Counted from the first letter of the stretch, positions 1 through 9,782 are shown. The stretch is DNA of 11,279 nucleotides from Methylophilaceae bacterium (GCA_009926525.1 RFOR01000012.1:1-11279), one strand, 5' to 3'. A program made the numbers and translations. Notes: a model not told the origin generated them from the sequence alone.

Positions 1-986
1 ATCCAAATGCCAATACCTTGAGCTAGCAAAGCCGAAAAGTATTGCTCATTACTTACTGACTCTTTAGCAATTTTGAATGAACGCACGACTATCCATGCAA
101 ATAAGCCAACCAAGGCAGCAACCCCTATAAAGCCTAGCTCTTCCGCAATCACCGCAAGCAAAAAGTCGGTATGCGCTTCTGGCAAGTACATCAACTTCTC
201 AACACTGCCGCCTAATCCAACGCCTAGCCATTCACCTCGCCCAAAAGCGATCAAAGCATGCGTTAATTGATAGCCTTTCCCAAACGGATCAGCCCAGGGG
301 TCCATATAACCTACGATTCGCTGTAAGCGATAAGGGGAAGTCCAAATCAAAATAATGAAGCCAATAAATAACAAAATCAGCAGTCCCACAAAAATACGAT
401 AGTTGATACCCCCCAACCATAAAATTGCGATAGCAATTGAAGCAATGACCACAAATGCGCCAAAGTCTGGCTCCGCCAACAACAGACCGCCCACAAACAT
501 CATGGCAAAAAACATGGGTAGAAAGCCGTGCTTAAAACTTTGCATCAACGCTGCTTTGCGAGTGGTGTAGTCAGCTACATATACTGCCGCCAAAAACTTC
601 ATAAACTCTGAAGGCTGGATTTGGAATAGCACCAACTTAATCCAACGACGACTTCCTAAGACTTTATGTCCAATCCCTGGCACAAGAACCAGCACCAGCA
701 TCCCAAGTCCAATTAAAAACAAAACTGGCGCGAATTTTTGCCAGATGCGGGTTGGCACTTGAAAGGCTACCCCAGCCACGATAAGGCCAACAAACAGAAA
801 TCCGGCATGACGCCACAAATAATAAGAGGCTTGATGGTGCGTTAATGATTTGCCTTCCGCCCATGAGATTGAAGCTGAATAAACCATCACCATGCCAAAC
901 GCGAGCAAAATCAAAGTGACCCAAAGCAAGGCTTGGTCATAGCTTTCACCTGTAATTTTGTTACGATTGTTCAGCATTGGCATCAT
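1..986 (-). CDS. ftsW: FtsW, septal peptidoglycan glycosyltransferase (3' end cut off by window)
   Basis: SEDS-family polytopic membrane protein that polymerises lipid II into glycan strands at the division septum, working with FtsI. The frame is open for 328 codons from the ATG at 986 to the window edge; roughly the last 50-60 residues are missing. Visible family marks are [12 protein letters not shown] (about residues 35-46), GSRRWIKL and QPSEFMKF (111-131), LLAEPDFGA (169-177), and YLPEAHTDF (267-275), whose Asp274 matches the putative catalytic Asp of RodA/FtsW. Many hydrophobic helices lie between these motifs. The ATG at 986 overlaps the murD TGA (ATGA), and a GAGGA Shine-Dalgarno-like site lies 9 bases upstream. 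A second ATG follows directly at 983, so the exact start is uncertain by one codon. The N-terminal cytoplasmic tail is short. Identity as FtsW rather than RodA rests on the dcw context and the sequence motifs. Confidence 0.97.
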   Translation of the reverse strand, partial: MMPMLNNRNKITGESYDQALLWVTLILLAFGMVMVYSASISWAEGKSLTHHQASYYLWRHAGFLFVGLIVAGVAFQVPTRIWQKFAPVLFLIGLGMLVLVLVPGIGHKVLGSRRWIKLVLFQIQPSEFMKFLAAVYVADYTTRKAALMQSFKHGFLPMFFAMMFVGGLLLAEPDFGAFVVIASIAIAILWLGGINYRIFVGLLILLFIGFIILIWTSPYRLQRIVGYMDPWADPFGKGYQLTHALIAFGRGEWLGVGLGGSVEKLMYLPEAHTDFLLAVIAEELGFIGVAALVGLFAWIVVRSFKIAKESVSNEQYFSALLAQGIGIW

Positions 987-2365
987 GCGGCAACATCCTC
1001 AGCGGCAAGCGCCTTAACGCTTTTAACAAACACTTCTGCACGGTGCACATAATTGCGGAACATATCGAAACTTGCGCAAGCTGGAGATAGCAATACTGCA
1101 TCCCCAGCTTTAGCCACGCCAAATGCCGTTTTTACAGCCGCCTCCAAACTTTCAACTTTAATCAGATCAACTTTTGTCCCACTTAAAGCAGTTTCAATCT
1201 GCGGCGCATCCCGACCAATCAAGACAACCGCACGGGCGTTTTTCGCCACAACCTCAGCAAGTGCCGAGAAGTCTTGACCTTTGCCATCACCGCCCGCGAT
1301 TAATACAATTTTCTTAGTATCATTTGGGCCCACTAAACCTTGAAGCGCAGCATAAGTCGCGCCAACATTAGTGCCTTTTGAATCATCATAAAATGCAACA
1401 TTGCTAATATCGGCAACCCATTCCACGCGATGTGGCAACCCTTTGTATTGACGCAAAGCTTCAATCATGGCGGCTTGTGGCACACCAATCGCTTCACCCA
1501 AAGCGAGGGCCGCCAATGCATTCACAGCGTTATGCAAGCCTGCAATTTTCATTTCGCTTGTCGCCAATAATGCTTTTTGACCACGCATTAATTGGGTATC
1601 TTCTGCTTGTGTAATCAAGCCGAAATCGCTGTCATTCGCCGCTGGATCCAGACCAAATGTCACAACACCTCGACCTTGCAAGACCATGCCCATACTCCAA
1701 GCATCTTGACGGTTAAGCACTTGCACCCCTTTGCCGAAAAACACGCGCGCTTTCGCTTGGGCATAGTCATCAAGTCCCTCATAGCGATCCATGTGATCTT
1801 CACTAATGTTGAGCACAGTCGCAGCATCCGCATTTAAGCTACTCGTAGTTTCAAGCTGAAAACTAGATAACTCCAATACATAAACGTCTGGGGTCTCACC
1901 ATTTAAGGTGTCCAATACTGGCAAACCAATATTGCCTGCAACCACTGTTTTCAAACCGGCTGCTTTGCACATCTCACCAACTAAAGTCGTCACCGTACTT
2001 TTGCCATTTGCACCTGTAATGGCGATGACTTTTGCGCTAGCAGGCTTGTATTGTGCAAACAATTCAACGTCACCCACCACAGGCACGCCGCGCTTAAGCG
2101 CGTTTTGCACCATAGTCTCTGCCATAGGCACGCCTGGACTAATAACGATAATTTCCGCACCGTTAAATACAGTTTCAGTAAATGCACCTGTGTGTAATTT
2201 CACGCTTGGCAATTCTGCTTCCAGCGTCGCAATACCAGGAGGTATTTCACGGGTATCGGCCACAGTCAAACGAGCGCCTTGGCCATGAAGCCAACGCAAT
2301 GCCGAAAGCCCCGTTTCACCAAGGCCTAGCACTAACACTTGTTTGTCCTTTAATTCGAGTTTCAT
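983..2365 (-). CDS. murD: MurD, UDP-MurNAc-L-alanine:D-glutamate ligase
   Basis: Cytoplasmic ATP-dependent ligase that adds D-glutamate to UDP-MurNAc-L-Ala, the second amino-acid step of peptidoglycan precursor synthesis. The 460-residue length is normal. The N-terminal UMP-binding Rossmann-like domain opens with [12 protein letters not shown] (12-23). The central ATPase domain has the P-loop GANGKST (118-124), ELSSFQLE (165-172) and [10 protein letters not shown] (186-195), with a candidate carbamylated lysine near 205. The C-terminal domain has DDSKGTN (327-333) and [12 protein letters not shown] (425-436), all typical of MurD. The ATG at 2365 overlaps the mraY TGA by four bases (ATGA). No convincing Shine-Dalgarno lies in the 15 bases upstream, so its translation probably depends on ribosomes finishing mraY (inference). 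No frameshift or missing catalytic motif is seen. Confidence 0.98.
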   Translation of the reverse strand: MKLELKDKQVLVLGLGETGLSALRWLHGQGARLTVADTREIPPGIATLEAELPSVKLHTGAFTETVFNGAEIIVISPGVPMAETMVQNALKRGVPVVGDVELFAQYKPASAKVIAITGANGKSTVTTLVGEMCKAAGLKTVVAGNIGLPVLDTLNGETPDVYVLELSSFQLETTSSLNADAATVLNISEDHMDRYEGLDDYAQAKARVFFGKGVQVLNRQDAWSMGMVLQGRGVVTFGLDPAANDSDFGLITQAEDTQLMRGQKALLATSEMKIAGLHNAVNALAALALGEAIGVPQAAMIEALRQYKGLPHRVEWVADISNVAFYDDSKGTNVGATYAALQGLVGPNDTKKIVLIAGGDGKGQDFSALAEVVAKNARAVVLIGRDAPQIETALSGTKVDLIKVESLEAAVKTAFGVAKAGDAVLLSPACASFDMFRNYVHRAEVFVKSVKALAAEDVAA

Positions 2366-3465
2366 CGTATTTTTAAACTTGCCAATCCAACTAACACCAA
2401 CATCATGGTAATAATCCAGAAGCGCACCACTACTTGCGTTTCTTTCCAGCCTTTTTGTTCATAGTGGTGATGCAAAGGTGCCATCAAAAAGATGCGTCGG
2501 CCTTCGCCATATTTCTTTTTCGTATATCTGAAGTAAGTGACTTGAATGGCAACGGATAATGTCTCTACTACGAAGACGCCACCCATGACAAATAAGATGA
2601 TTTCTTGCCTAACAATCACAGCCACCGCGCCTAGTGCTGCACCCAAAGCTAATGCCCCAACATCGCCCATAAATACTTCTGCGGGGTATGCGTTAAACCA
2701 TAAGAAACCCAAGCCCGCGCCAGACATGGCGGCACAAAACACCGTCAACTCACCAGCACCAGGCACATAGGGGATGCCTAGATATTTCGAGAAGAATATG
2801 TGGCCTGTTACATAAGCAAATATCGCCAAGGCCGCAGAAATCATGAGTGTTGGCATAATAGCCAAACCATCTAAACCGTCAGTCAAATTCACCGCATTAC
2901 TACTACCCACTAAGACTAAATAGGTCAGCACTACAAAGGCGATAGCGCTCATTGGGAAAACAAGATGTTTGAAAAATGGCACATACAATGTTGTCTCTGC
3001 AGGGAGAACCGCCGTTTGGACTAAATAAACAGCCACCCCAAAACCAATGGCTGACTGCCAAAAATATTTCGCTTTTGCTGACAATCCTTTAGGGTTGCGA
3101 TACACCACTTTGCGCCAATCATCGACAAAGCCAATGATGCCAAATCCTAATGTGGTGAATAACACCACCCAAACATAACGATTACTTAAATCAGCCCAAA
3201 GCAAAGTTGAAATTGCAATCGCTACCAAAATCAATGCACCCCCCATCGTTGGCGTGCCGGCTTTTACCAAGTGCGTTTTTGGGCCGTCATCACGCACTGA
3301 TTGACCTACTTTATACTCAGTCAATTTGCGGATGAGCTTAGGGCCTACGACAAATGAAATCGCCAAGGCTGTCATCGTTGCTAGCACTGCACGAAGGGTG
3401 ATGTAGTTAAATACATTAAAGCCGCGAATATCGTGCGCCAGCCAGCGAGCAAGTTCTAGCAACAT
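2362..3465 (-). CDS. mraY: MraY, phospho-MurNAc-pentapeptide translocase
   Basis: Integral membrane enzyme that transfers phospho-MurNAc-pentapeptide from UDP to undecaprenyl phosphate, making lipid I at the inner face of the cytoplasmic membrane. The 367-residue protein aligns by eye along its whole length with E. coli MraY (360 residues). The catalytic aspartates are present: Asp115-Asp116 in GFVDDWRK, and Asp268 in FMGDVG. The nucleotide-binding motif NLTDGLDG (193-200) and the HHHYE loop (332-336) are also there, with about ten hydrophobic helices. A slightly longer loop, [11 protein letters not shown] (313-323), replaces the shorter E. coli version just before the HHH motif; I recall this form from betaproteobacteria. 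The ATG shares one base with the murF TAA (TAATG), and a GGGGGA stretch 9 bases upstream can serve as Shine-Dalgarno. Its end overlaps murD by four bases. Confidence 0.98.
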   Translation of the reverse strand: MLLELARWLAHDIRGFNVFNYITLRAVLATMTALAISFVVGPKLIRKLTEYKVGQSVRDDGPKTHLVKAGTPTMGGALILVAIAISTLLWADLSNRYVWVVLFTTLGFGIIGFVDDWRKVVYRNPKGLSAKAKYFWQSAIGFGVAVYLVQTAVLPAETTLYVPFFKHLVFPMSAIAFVVLTYLVLVGSSNAVNLTDGLDGLAIMPTLMISAALAIFAYVTGHIFFSKYLGIPYVPGAGELTVFCAAMSGAGLGFLWFNAYPAEVFMGDVGALALGAALGAVAVIVRQEIILFVMGGVFVVETLSVAIQVTYFRYTKKKYGEGRRIFLMAPLHHHYEQKGWKETQVVVRFWIITMMLVLVGLASLKIR

Positions 3466-4832
3466 TAGTGATTTCCCCCATTATTATTTGTTTGCGCAAG
3501 TTGAATTGCATCAACCACACGCTCCATACGCATTGAGCGTGAGCCTTTTACCAACACTGTTGTTTCAGCATTCATCATGCTTTTAAGACTTTCAGCCAAA
3601 GCTTCCACTGTTTCAAAATGCATAGCATTTAAACCAAATGCAGTCACCGCGTTTTTAGTTAACTCTCCCAAGGCATAAAACTTTTCTATGTCTGCTGCTT
3701 TTGCATATGCACCAATTTCGGCATGCATAATTGCTTCGTCAGCACCGAGTTCAGCCATGTCACCCATCACAAAAATACGCCGACCAACGCTCGCTTTAAG
3801 GACATCAATCGCTGCTTTCATCGACATTGGATTTGCGTTGTAAGTGTCATCAATTAATTTCGCACCCGCAAAACCCTGCTTAGCTTGTAAGCGTCCTTTA
3901 ACACCTGCAAAGTTGCTCAATCCTGCTGCAATGTTTTCTAATGAAACATTCAAAGCCAAGGCTGCTGAAGCTGCTGCTAAAGCATTACTGACGTTATGCA
4001 GCCCTGGGGCTGGTAGCGTAAATTTCACTGTGCCATTTGGCGCAAGCAAATCCACATCGCTACTCGACGCATGCAATTCATATTTCGCCGTCACATCGGC
4101 TTTTGCTTTTAAACCAAAGGTTACTTGCTGATGTTTGCTCGCTAAGTTTTTCCACAAATTCGCAAATACATCATCCGCATTAATAATCGCCGTGCCGCCA
4201 TCAGCTAAGCCCTCAAAAATCTCCCCCTTGGCATTTGCTATCGCTTCTACACTGCCAAGTTCACCTATGTGCGCAGTGCCAGCGTTATTCACTAAAGCCA
4301 CACTTGGTTTTGCTAAATTGGTTAAATAAGACAGCTCACCTGTATGGTTCATACCCATTTCAAGCACAGCGTAACGATGTTGCTTGCCTAAATTGAGCAT
4401 GGTCATAGGCAGGCCAATGTCATTATTCAAATTGCCTTGAGTTGCCAAAACACTTGCATCATCAGCCACTACTTTTAAAATAGCCGCCAGCATTTCTTTA
4501 ACTGTGGTTTTGCCGTTGCTGCCAGTAATGGCGACCACAGGCATATCAAACTTGGCACGCCAATGCGCCGCCAATTCACCAAGCGCCAAGCGCGTATCTT
4601 TTACAACAACTGCTGTGCTGGCATTTGATGCCTTAGAAACAAGTACTGCAGCTGCCCCTTTTTCTAAACTTTGCGCGGCATATTCGTGACCATCAAAGTT
4701 TTCACCTTTAAGCGCCACAAATAGTTGGCCTTTTTTAATCGCACGGCTATCTGTCCCTACGCAGCAAAACTCAACATCAGCGCCGACTAATTGTCCCCGT
4801 GTAGCCAAAGCAGCTTCAGATAAGCGCATCAT
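3465..4832 (-). CDS. murF: MurF, UDP-MurNAc-tripeptide:D-alanyl-D-alanine ligase
   Basis: Cytoplasmic Mur ligase that adds the D-Ala-D-Ala dipeptide to UDP-MurNAc-tripeptide, completing the pentapeptide that MraY uses. It has 455 residues, usual for the family. Motifs include the P-loop GSNGKTT (104-110), [12 protein letters not shown] (131-142), EMGMNHTGE (158-166), [13 protein letters not shown] (182-194), and in the C-terminal half [11 protein letters not shown], a MurF hallmark. The chosen ATG at 4832 overlaps the murE TGA (ATGA) and has AGGAG 8 bases upstream (4841-4845). A second ATG directly follows at 4829 with a less favourable 11-base spacing, so the first is preferred. The stop codon shares one base with the mraY start. 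Gene order and motif set leave little room for another Mur ligase. Confidence 0.98.
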   Translation of the reverse strand: MMRLSEAALATRGQLVGADVEFCCVGTDSRAIKKGQLFVALKGENFDGHEYAAQSLEKGAAAVLVSKASNASTAVVVKDTRLALGELAAHWRAKFDMPVVAITGSNGKTTVKEMLAAILKVVADDASVLATQGNLNNDIGLPMTMLNLGKQHRYAVLEMGMNHTGELSYLTNLAKPSVALVNNAGTAHIGELGSVEAIANAKGEIFEGLADGGTAIINADDVFANLWKNLASKHQQVTFGLKAKADVTAKYELHASSSDVDLLAPNGTVKFTLPAPGLHNVSNALAAASAALALNVSLENIAAGLSNFAGVKGRLQAKQGFAGAKLIDDTYNANPMSMKAAIDVLKASVGRRIFVMGDMAELGADEAIMHAEIGAYAKAADIEKFYALGELTKNAVTAFGLNAMHFETVEALAESLKSMMNAETTVLVKGSRSMRMERVVDAIQLAQTNNNGGNH

Positions 4833-6286
4833 GCCGATATCTCCTGCAGTGCTTCTTGCGCCACCTGCATATCGCTAAATGGATATTTCACACCCGCAAT
4901 CTCTTGGTAGTCTTCGTGGCCTTTGCCTGCGATTAACACCACATCCCCTTTTTTAGCGGTTTTGATGGCTTGCTTAATTGCCTCAGCACGATTCTCAACG
5001 CTCTTAGCTTGCGAACCAGCGCCAGCAATTACTGCTTGAATAATGCTTGCTGGCGATTCGCTGCGTGGATTATCTGAAGTCACAATGACGCAACTTGCCA
5101 AGCTAGAGGCAGCTTTTCCCATGAGCGAGCGCTTACCTTGATCTCGATCACCACCACAACCAAACACGCAAATAAGCGCTGCATTTGGGCTGAGTTGCGC
5201 ACGGAGGGATTTCAACACTTGCTCTAAAGCATCTGGCGTATGAGCGTAATCCACTACGATTAAAGGATGAATGCCACCACCGCACTGCTGCATACGACCT
5301 GCCACAGGTTTGATATTTGAAAGTGCTTGAACAGCGTCAGCTAATGCCACATCGGACGCTAATAAAGTCGCTAGAACTGCAAGCAAGTTATAAGCGTTAA
5401 ATTGACCAATCACATTCGCACTAATCGTTGCCTCGCCTTTAGGCGTTGTCACCTCTAAGCGCATGCCTTCATCTGTCAATTGCATGCTTTTGACTGCAAT
5501 ATCATTTTCACCAGCAAAGTTTTTATTCAAGCCATAAGTCATCACTGGTTTGCCTTGCATCGTCAACTCAGCGGCAAGTTTGGAGCCAAAAGCATCATCG
5601 CGATTTACCACCGCAGTCTTTAGGTCATCCCATGCAAAAAGCTTTTTCTTGGCTTCGCCATAAGCTTGCATATCACCGTGATAATCCAAATGGTCGCGGG
5701 TTAAATTGGTAAAAACGGCAATATCAAAAGCCACGCCATTCACGCGACCTTGATCCAAGCCGTGTGACGAAACCTCCATTGCAACAACCTTAGCCTTTTG
5801 TGCCAAATAATCAGCCAACAAACCATGCAGCACGATGGCATCTGGTGTGGTGTTGCTAGTTTTGGATAAACTGCTCAGCAGGCCATTACCTAATGTACCG
5901 ACCACTGCAGATTGTTGACCAAGCGCAGTAAAGACTTGCGCCAACCAATGACTACAAGTTGTTTTACCATTCGTGCCAGTTACACCCACCATCCAAAGTT
6001 GCTCTGAAGGCTTGCCGTAAAACTCACTCGCAAGCTTCCCAACTGACTGTTTTAATCCTGCCACTGACTGATTAGGCACTTTCCAATCAGCGTTCCATGC
6101 AAAACCTTCTTTTTCCCAAATCACTGCAGACGCACCGCTTGTTATCGCTTGTGAAATATAAGCACGACCATCAGTCACATCGCCTTTGTAAGCGACAAAC
6201 AAACTACCCGCTTGCACTTGGCGACTATCTGCCGTCATATGTCCAATATTGACTTGGGCTTTTAATGAATTGAGATTAGCCTGCAC
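4829..6286 (-). CDS. murE: MurE, UDP-MurNAc-L-Ala-D-Glu:meso-diaminopimelate ligase
   Basis: Cytoplasmic ATP-dependent ligase adding the third amino acid of the stem peptide. The 485 residues carry the P-loop TGTNGKTT (103-110), EVSSHGLDQGRV (171-182), TNLTRDHLDYHG (193-204), a KKKLF segment (213-217) with the likely carbamylated lysine, and VVDYAHTPDALE (344-355). The motif DNPR at 405-408 is the signature of enzymes that select meso-diaminopimelate rather than lysine, so the cell wall is predicted to be DAP-type as in other Gram-negatives. The start codon is GTG, sharing its G with the TAG stop of ftsI (TAGTG). It is supported by a very strong Shine-Dalgarno, AAGGAGG, 7 bases upstream (6294-6300). 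The end overlaps murF by four bases. Confidence 0.98.
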   Translation of the reverse strand: MQANLNSLKAQVNIGHMTADSRQVQAGSLFVAYKGDVTDGRAYISQAITSGASAVIWEKEGFAWNADWKVPNQSVAGLKQSVGKLASEFYGKPSEQLWMVGVTGTNGKTTCSHWLAQVFTALGQQSAVVGTLGNGLLSSLSKTSNTTPDAIVLHGLLADYLAQKAKVVAMEVSSHGLDQGRVNGVAFDIAVFTNLTRDHLDYHGDMQAYGEAKKKLFAWDDLKTAVVNRDDAFGSKLAAELTMQGKPVMTYGLNKNFAGENDIAVKSMQLTDEGMRLEVTTPKGEATISANVIGQFNAYNLLAVLATLLASDVALADAVQALSNIKPVAGRMQQCGGGIHPLIVVDYAHTPDALEQVLKSLRAQLSPNAALICVFGCGGDRDQGKRSLMGKAASSLASCVIVTSDNPRSESPASIIQAVIAGAGSQAKSVENRAEAIKQAIKTAKKGDVVLIAGKGHEDYQEIAGVKYPFSDMQVAQEALQEISA

Positions 6287-8004
6287 TATGTTGCCTCCTT
6301 AACATCAGGCAAACCTACTGGTGGCAAGATCACGTTATTATTCGGCGCATCTTGCGGCACACCCATCATGCGGAGCGTAGCGCCCATCACAGCACTGAAT
6401 ACTGGCGCTGCGACTATGCCACCGTAATATTGTCCATTGCTAGGCTCATCAATCATAACGGCAACAATGAGCTTAGGATTGCTTGCTGGCGCCATCCCGA
6501 CGAACGATGCAATGTACTTATCTTGATAACCACCGATACCTGGCTTATGCGCTGTTCCTGTTTTACCCGCCACGCGATAACCCATTACCTGCGCTTTTGG
6601 AGCGGTACCGCCTGCCTGAACCACTGTCTCAAGCATATCTCGCACGCTGAGTGCGGTTGCTCTTGAAAAAACTTGCTGTCCAACGGCTAGATCTTTAGAT
6701 TTAAGTAATGTGACTGGCCGCAATTCGCCATCATTTGCAAACACTGTATAAGCGCGAGCGAGCTGTAATAGCGTCACACTGATGCCGTTGCCATAAGAAA
6801 TAGTGGCTTGCTCAATGGCATGCCAAGTTTTGTAATTTCTTAGTTTTCCCGACGCCTCGCCTGGAAAATTCACATGCGTAATAGTGCCAAAACCTAGTTG
6901 GTTAAAGACGCCCCACATATATTGCGGTTCAAGAGATAATGCAATCTTTGCAGAACCAACATTAGATGACTTCTGAATGACCTGCGCTACAGTTAACACA
7001 CCATTGGGATGCGAGTCATGCACTGTTGCAGTCCCGATCTTATACGTGCCCGGTGCTGTATCAATTTTGGTGTCCGGGGTGTATTGACCAGTCTCGAGCG
7101 CGGCCGAAATTGTCATTGGCTTCATCGTTGAACCTGGTTCAAACAGGTCAACAATGGCACGGTTACGAGACTTTGCAATATCTTTACTTGGATTATTTGG
7201 GTTATAGGCTGGCAAATTCACCATCGCTAGAATCTCACCCGTTTTAGCATTAAGTACCACAGCGGCGCCTGCTTTTGCCTTATTTTCTTCAACCGCTTTC
7301 GCTAATTCGCGATAAGCTAAATATTGCACTTTTCGGTCGATAGAAACGACCAAATCCCGCCCATCCTGGGGTAATTTAACGGCTTCCAAATCATCGACAA
7401 TATGACCCTGACGGTCTTTAATGACGTGGCGACTGCCTGGTTTTCCTGAAAGCCAGTTTTGATATTGCAACTCAAAGCCTTCTAAACCTTTTTCATCTGA
7501 TCCGGTATAACCAACTAAATGTGCAGTGACTTCGCCAGCTGGATAAAAGCGCTTATATTCTCGTTGCATGTAAACACCAGGAACATTAAGTGCCATCACA
7601 TGATTGGCTAATTCTGGTGAAATACGACGTTTTAGATAAACGAAGTCGCGATTTTGGTTCGCGAGTTTTGCTGAAATTTCATCTGGATTGATCTCTAGAA
7701 GTTTTGCCAACTTCTCAACCTGCTCTTTACTCGCTTGCGCATCCGCAGGATTGGCCCAAATAGATTCAACAGGGGAGCTAATCGCAAGCGGCTGGCCGTT
7801 GCGGTCGGTAATCATGCCGCGGTGAGCGTAAAGTGTCATGGCGCGTGTAGTGCGAGCATCTCCTTGCTTTTGCAGGAAAGAGTGACGCATGCCCTGTAAA
7901 AAAACTGCGCGGCCAAGTAAAGCAGCAAAGCCCAGCAACACCACCACCAACAGTGCGCGACGACGCCACTGCGGTAATTTGATTGTTTGCTGAACGACGG
8001 CCAT
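6286..8004 (-). CDS. ftsI: FtsI / PBP3, septal peptidoglycan D,D-transpeptidase
   Basis: Class B penicillin-binding protein that crosslinks new peptidoglycan at the septum and partners with FtsW. It has 572 residues (E. coli about 588). The order is a short basic cytoplasmic tail ending in WRRR, one transmembrane helix (about 17-38), and a periplasmic non-catalytic domain starting around RGMITDRNGQPLA (62-74). The transpeptidase domain follows, with the nucleophile motif SxxK at Ser292-Lys295 (EPGSTMKP), SxN at 346-348 (KSSNVG), and KTG at 481-483 (AGKTGTAH). All three catalytic motifs are intact. The start at 8004 is 17 bases after the ftsL stop, with AAGGA 11 bases upstream. This is the only real gap between dcw genes in the window. 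The stop TAG overlaps the GTG start of murE by one base. Confidence 0.98.
   Translation of the reverse strand: MAVVQQTIKLPQWRRRALLVVVLLGFAALLGRAVFLQGMRHSFLQKQGDARTTRAMTLYAHRGMITDRNGQPLAISSPVESIWANPADAQASKEQVEKLAKLLEINPDEISAKLANQNRDFVYLKRRISPELANHVMALNVPGVYMQREYKRFYPAGEVTAHLVGYTGSDEKGLEGFELQYQNWLSGKPGSRHVIKDRQGHIVDDLEAVKLPQDGRDLVVSIDRKVQYLAYRELAKAVEENKAKAGAAVVLNAKTGEILAMVNLPAYNPNNPSKDIAKSRNRAIVDLFEPGSTMKPMTISAALETGQYTPDTKIDTAPGTYKIGTATVHDSHPNGVLTVAQVIQKSSNVGSAKIALSLEPQYMWGVFNQLGFGTITHVNFPGEASGKLRNYKTWHAIEQATISYGNGISVTLLQLARAYTVFANDGELRPVTLLKSKDLAVGQQVFSRATALSVRDMLETVVQAGGTAPKAQVMGYRVAGKTGTAHKPGIGGYQDKYIASFVGMAPASNPKLIVAVMIDEPSNGQYYGGIVAAPVFSAVMGATLRMMGVPQDAPNNNVILPPVGLPDVKEAT
6294..6300 (-). 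promoter_or_regulatory. Strong ribosome binding site of murE
   Basis: AAGGAGG lies inside the last codons of ftsI, 7 bases before the GTG at 6286. It is the best Shine-Dalgarno match among the dcw starts examined here. It decides the start: no ATG lies close by in frame, and the GTG shares its first base with the ftsI TAG. Confidence 0.9.
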
Positions 8005-8021
8005 TTTCTATAAATTCCTTT

Positions 8022-8324
8022 TTACTTCGATGTTTGTGTTGTGGCTTGTGGCGCTTGCACATCATCAGGCGACACGATTTGTATATGTTTGGTATCTGGC
8101 ACATGCATGTGAAGCAAATCCGTCGCCACTTGCTCTAAACGACTATGCATCGCCCATGTGCTTTGTTCTAACTGCAACTGGCTCCATTCTGTTTCAGAAA
8201 GCTTTGCGGATTCTTGCTGTTGTTGTAACTCAAAATACAACTTGCGAGATTTGTGCTGTGAAGTCACCAGACTCAAAGCACTAATAATTAACACCGCAAA
8301 CAAAATAAGATTTAAACGCGTCAT
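8022..8324 (-). CDS. ftsL: FtsL, bitopic cell division protein
   Basis: Small divisome protein that forms a complex with FtsB and FtsQ and relays the signal activating FtsWI. The 100-residue product has a very short cytoplasmic N-terminus (MTRLN), one transmembrane helix at about 5-21 (LILFAVLIISALSLVTS), and a periplasmic coiled-coil segment. That segment includes the family-like run TEWSQLQLEQSTWA (about 45-58), followed by RLEQVATDLLHMHVP. FtsL is poorly conserved in general, so identity rests on topology, this run, and position between rsmH and ftsI. The ATG follows the rsmH TAG with no base between them (TAGATG). Upstream there is only a weak GUGAG-type ribosome site, suggesting coupling to rsmH (inference). 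The C-terminal tail is rich in Gln, Thr and Ala. Confidence 0.95.
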   Translation of the reverse strand: MTRLNLILFAVLIISALSLVTSQHKSRKLYFELQQQQESAKLSETEWSQLQLEQSTWAMHSRLEQVATDLLHMHVPDTKHIQIVSPDDVQAPQATTQTSK

Positions 8325-9284
8325 CTATAAACTCACATTCGTTCGCTCAGCCACTCGCAACACAGCACTACGTGAACGAGGATTTCTTTTCACTTCTTGC
8401 GCACTGGTTTTTAGCGCCTTGCCAACAGCCATCATTCTTGGTTGCGGCAAATCTTTAGCTAGCACAGGAAAGTTTGATGGCAAGTCGTCTCTATCTTGCT
8501 CACCTTTTACAAACTGCTTCACGATACGGTCTTCCAATGAATGAAAACTAATCACTGACAATCGACCTTGTGGGGGCAATACTAGCGATAACTCCTCAAG
8601 CTCTTGATTGAGGAAAATCCTAAGAGCTTGAAAAGTGCGCGTCGCCGGGTCTTGGCCAGGCTCGATTTTTGGGACGGCACTTGCCACGATCTTGGCAAGT
8701 TGTTTCGTAGTGGAGATGGCATCCCCCCCTGCGCGTGCCGCAACAATCGCCCTTGCAATCTGTTTAGCAAACCGTTCTTCACCATAAGCCTTTATAACCT
8801 CCGCCAATTTTTGTTCTGTAGCAACCGCGACAAACTCAGCAGCGGTTTGCCCGCTACTTTGGTCCATACGCATATCCAATGGGCCATCAAATCTAAAACT
8901 AAAACCACGTTCGCCAATATCGATTTGCGGCGATGAAATGCCCAAATCCAGCAAAATGCCATCCACAGCAGAAACGTCCAGCTCAGCCAGCACTTCCTCT
9001 AGGGCAGCAAAATGACGATGCACAATTTGAAAACGGGCATCTTGAATAGACGCCGCAGAACTTACAGCCGCCAAATCACGATCAAGCGCAATTAAACGAC
9101 CTTCACTTCCCAACTTCTCCAAAATCTTGCGGCTATGTCCACCACGTCCAAACGTTCCATCGACGTAAGTGCCATTCGGCTTTATCGCCAAACCTTCAAC
9201 CGCCTCTTCAAGCATCACCGTAATGTGCGGTGACACCTCTCCTACCAATTGTTCAGACTGGGTCAATGGTGAGCTCGCGCTCAC
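8325..9284 (-). CDS. rsmH: RsmH (MraW), 16S rRNA m4C1402 methyltransferase
   Basis: SAM-dependent methyltransferase that makes the N4-methyl group on C1402 of 16S rRNA, in the ribosomal P site. The 319 residues carry the SAM-binding motif [11 protein letters not shown] (42-52), [10 protein letters not shown] (111-120), DGPLDMRM (133-140), [15 protein letters not shown] (215-229) and [17 protein letters not shown] (240-256). The start chosen is a GTG at 9284 that overlaps the mraZ TGA (GTGA), with GAGGG about 9 bases upstream. It gives an N-terminus about 12-15 residues longer than E. coli RsmH before the conserved [10 protein letters not shown]. An internal start nearer that motif cannot be excluded. 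The start codon lies in a perfect hairpin (see 9269-9284). The stop TAG directly abuts the ftsL ATG. Confidence 0.97.
   Translation of the reverse strand: MSASSPLTQSEQLVGEVSPHITVMLEEAVEGLAIKPNGTYVDGTFGRGGHSRKILEKLGSEGRLIALDRDLAAVSSAASIQDARFQIVHRHFAALEEVLAELDVSAVDGILLDLGISSPQIDIGERGFSFRFDGPLDMRMDQSSGQTAAEFVAVATEQKLAEVIKAYGEERFAKQIARAIVAARAGGDAISTTKQLAKIVASAVPKIEPGQDPATRTFQALRIFLNQELEELSLVLPPQGRLSVISFHSLEDRIVKQFVKGEQDRDDLPSNFPVLAKDLPQPRMMAVGKALKTSAQEVKRNPRSRSAVLRVAERTNVSL
9269..9284 (-). promoter_or_regulatory. Hairpin enclosing the rsmH start codon
   Basis: The minus-strand sequence GTGAGC-GCGA-GCTCAC is a perfect 6-bp stem closed by a GNRA-type tetraloop. Its 5' arm contains the rsmH GTG start and the overlapping mraZ TGA. 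In the mRNA it could hide the rsmH start until a ribosome finishing mraZ opens it. The structure is read directly from the sequence; the coupling role is inference. Confidence 0.5.
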
Positions 9285-9727
9285 AGTGAGAAGCCCTCTA
9301 ATTCGGTGGGTAATGCCAAGTCTTCACTTGCCATCACAATATCTAATTGAGCGCGCCAAGCATCAAGATTCCATATTTCGAAGTGGCTACCCTGACCCAC
9401 TAACATCACTTGTTTATCCAAATTCGCAAATTCGCGAAGCGCTGGTGAGACTAGTAAGCGCCCAGCTGCATCCATTTGCATATCTTCAGCATAACCCACC
9501 AACAAGCGCTGCAAAGCACTTGAGCGCTTATCGAAAGAAGATAGGGACATCATTTTGGCTTGAATAGGCTCCCACGCAACTTGTGGGTATAACAACAAAC
9601 AACGATGAGGATGTGCAGTCAATACTAATTGACCCGCACTTTCAGACAACAGGGCGTCGCGATGCTTGGCTGGCACAGCCAACCTACCTTTCACATCTAA
9701 ACTTAATGATGAAGCGCCGCGAAACAT
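9281..9727 (-). CDS. mraZ: MraZ, repressor of the dcw cluster
   Basis: DNA-binding transcriptional regulator of the AbrB/SpoVT-like superfamily, known in E. coli to form a ring and repress its own operon. From the ATG at 9727 the product has 148 residues, close to E. coli MraZ (152). It begins with the family's characteristic [19 protein letters not shown]. The two tandem MraZ repeats each show the DxxxR signature: Asp11-Arg15, and Asp86-Arg90 in MDAAGRLLV. The frame is open upstream to a TTG at 9811, but that extension (28 residues) has no family resemblance and lies in a leader hairpin, so the ATG is preferred. A modest AGAAG ribosome site precedes it. The matching operator sits at 9831-9856. 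The end overlaps rsmH by four bases. Confidence 0.97.
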   Translation of the reverse strand: MFRGASSLSLDVKGRLAVPAKHRDALLSESAGQLVLTAHPHRCLLLYPQVAWEPIQAKMMSLSSFDKRSSALQRLLVGYAEDMQMDAAGRLLVSPALREFANLDKQVMLVGQGSHFEIWNLDAWRAQLDIVMASEDLALPTELEGFSL

Positions 9728-9782
9728 AAAATCTTCTAAAATCCCTTTTATTTTGATGGGGCTGATGAAAAAAACAGAAAAC

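Noticed and set aside
1908..2288. Plus-strand 126-codon open frame opposite murD
   Set aside because: It is the mirror of conserved murD coding sequence; no upstream ribosome site or family similarity is seen.
7778..8104. Minus-strand 108-codon frame across the ftsL/ftsI junction
   Set aside because: It overlaps two well-identified genes in another frame, and its Arg/His/Cys-rich product looks like an out-of-frame shadow.
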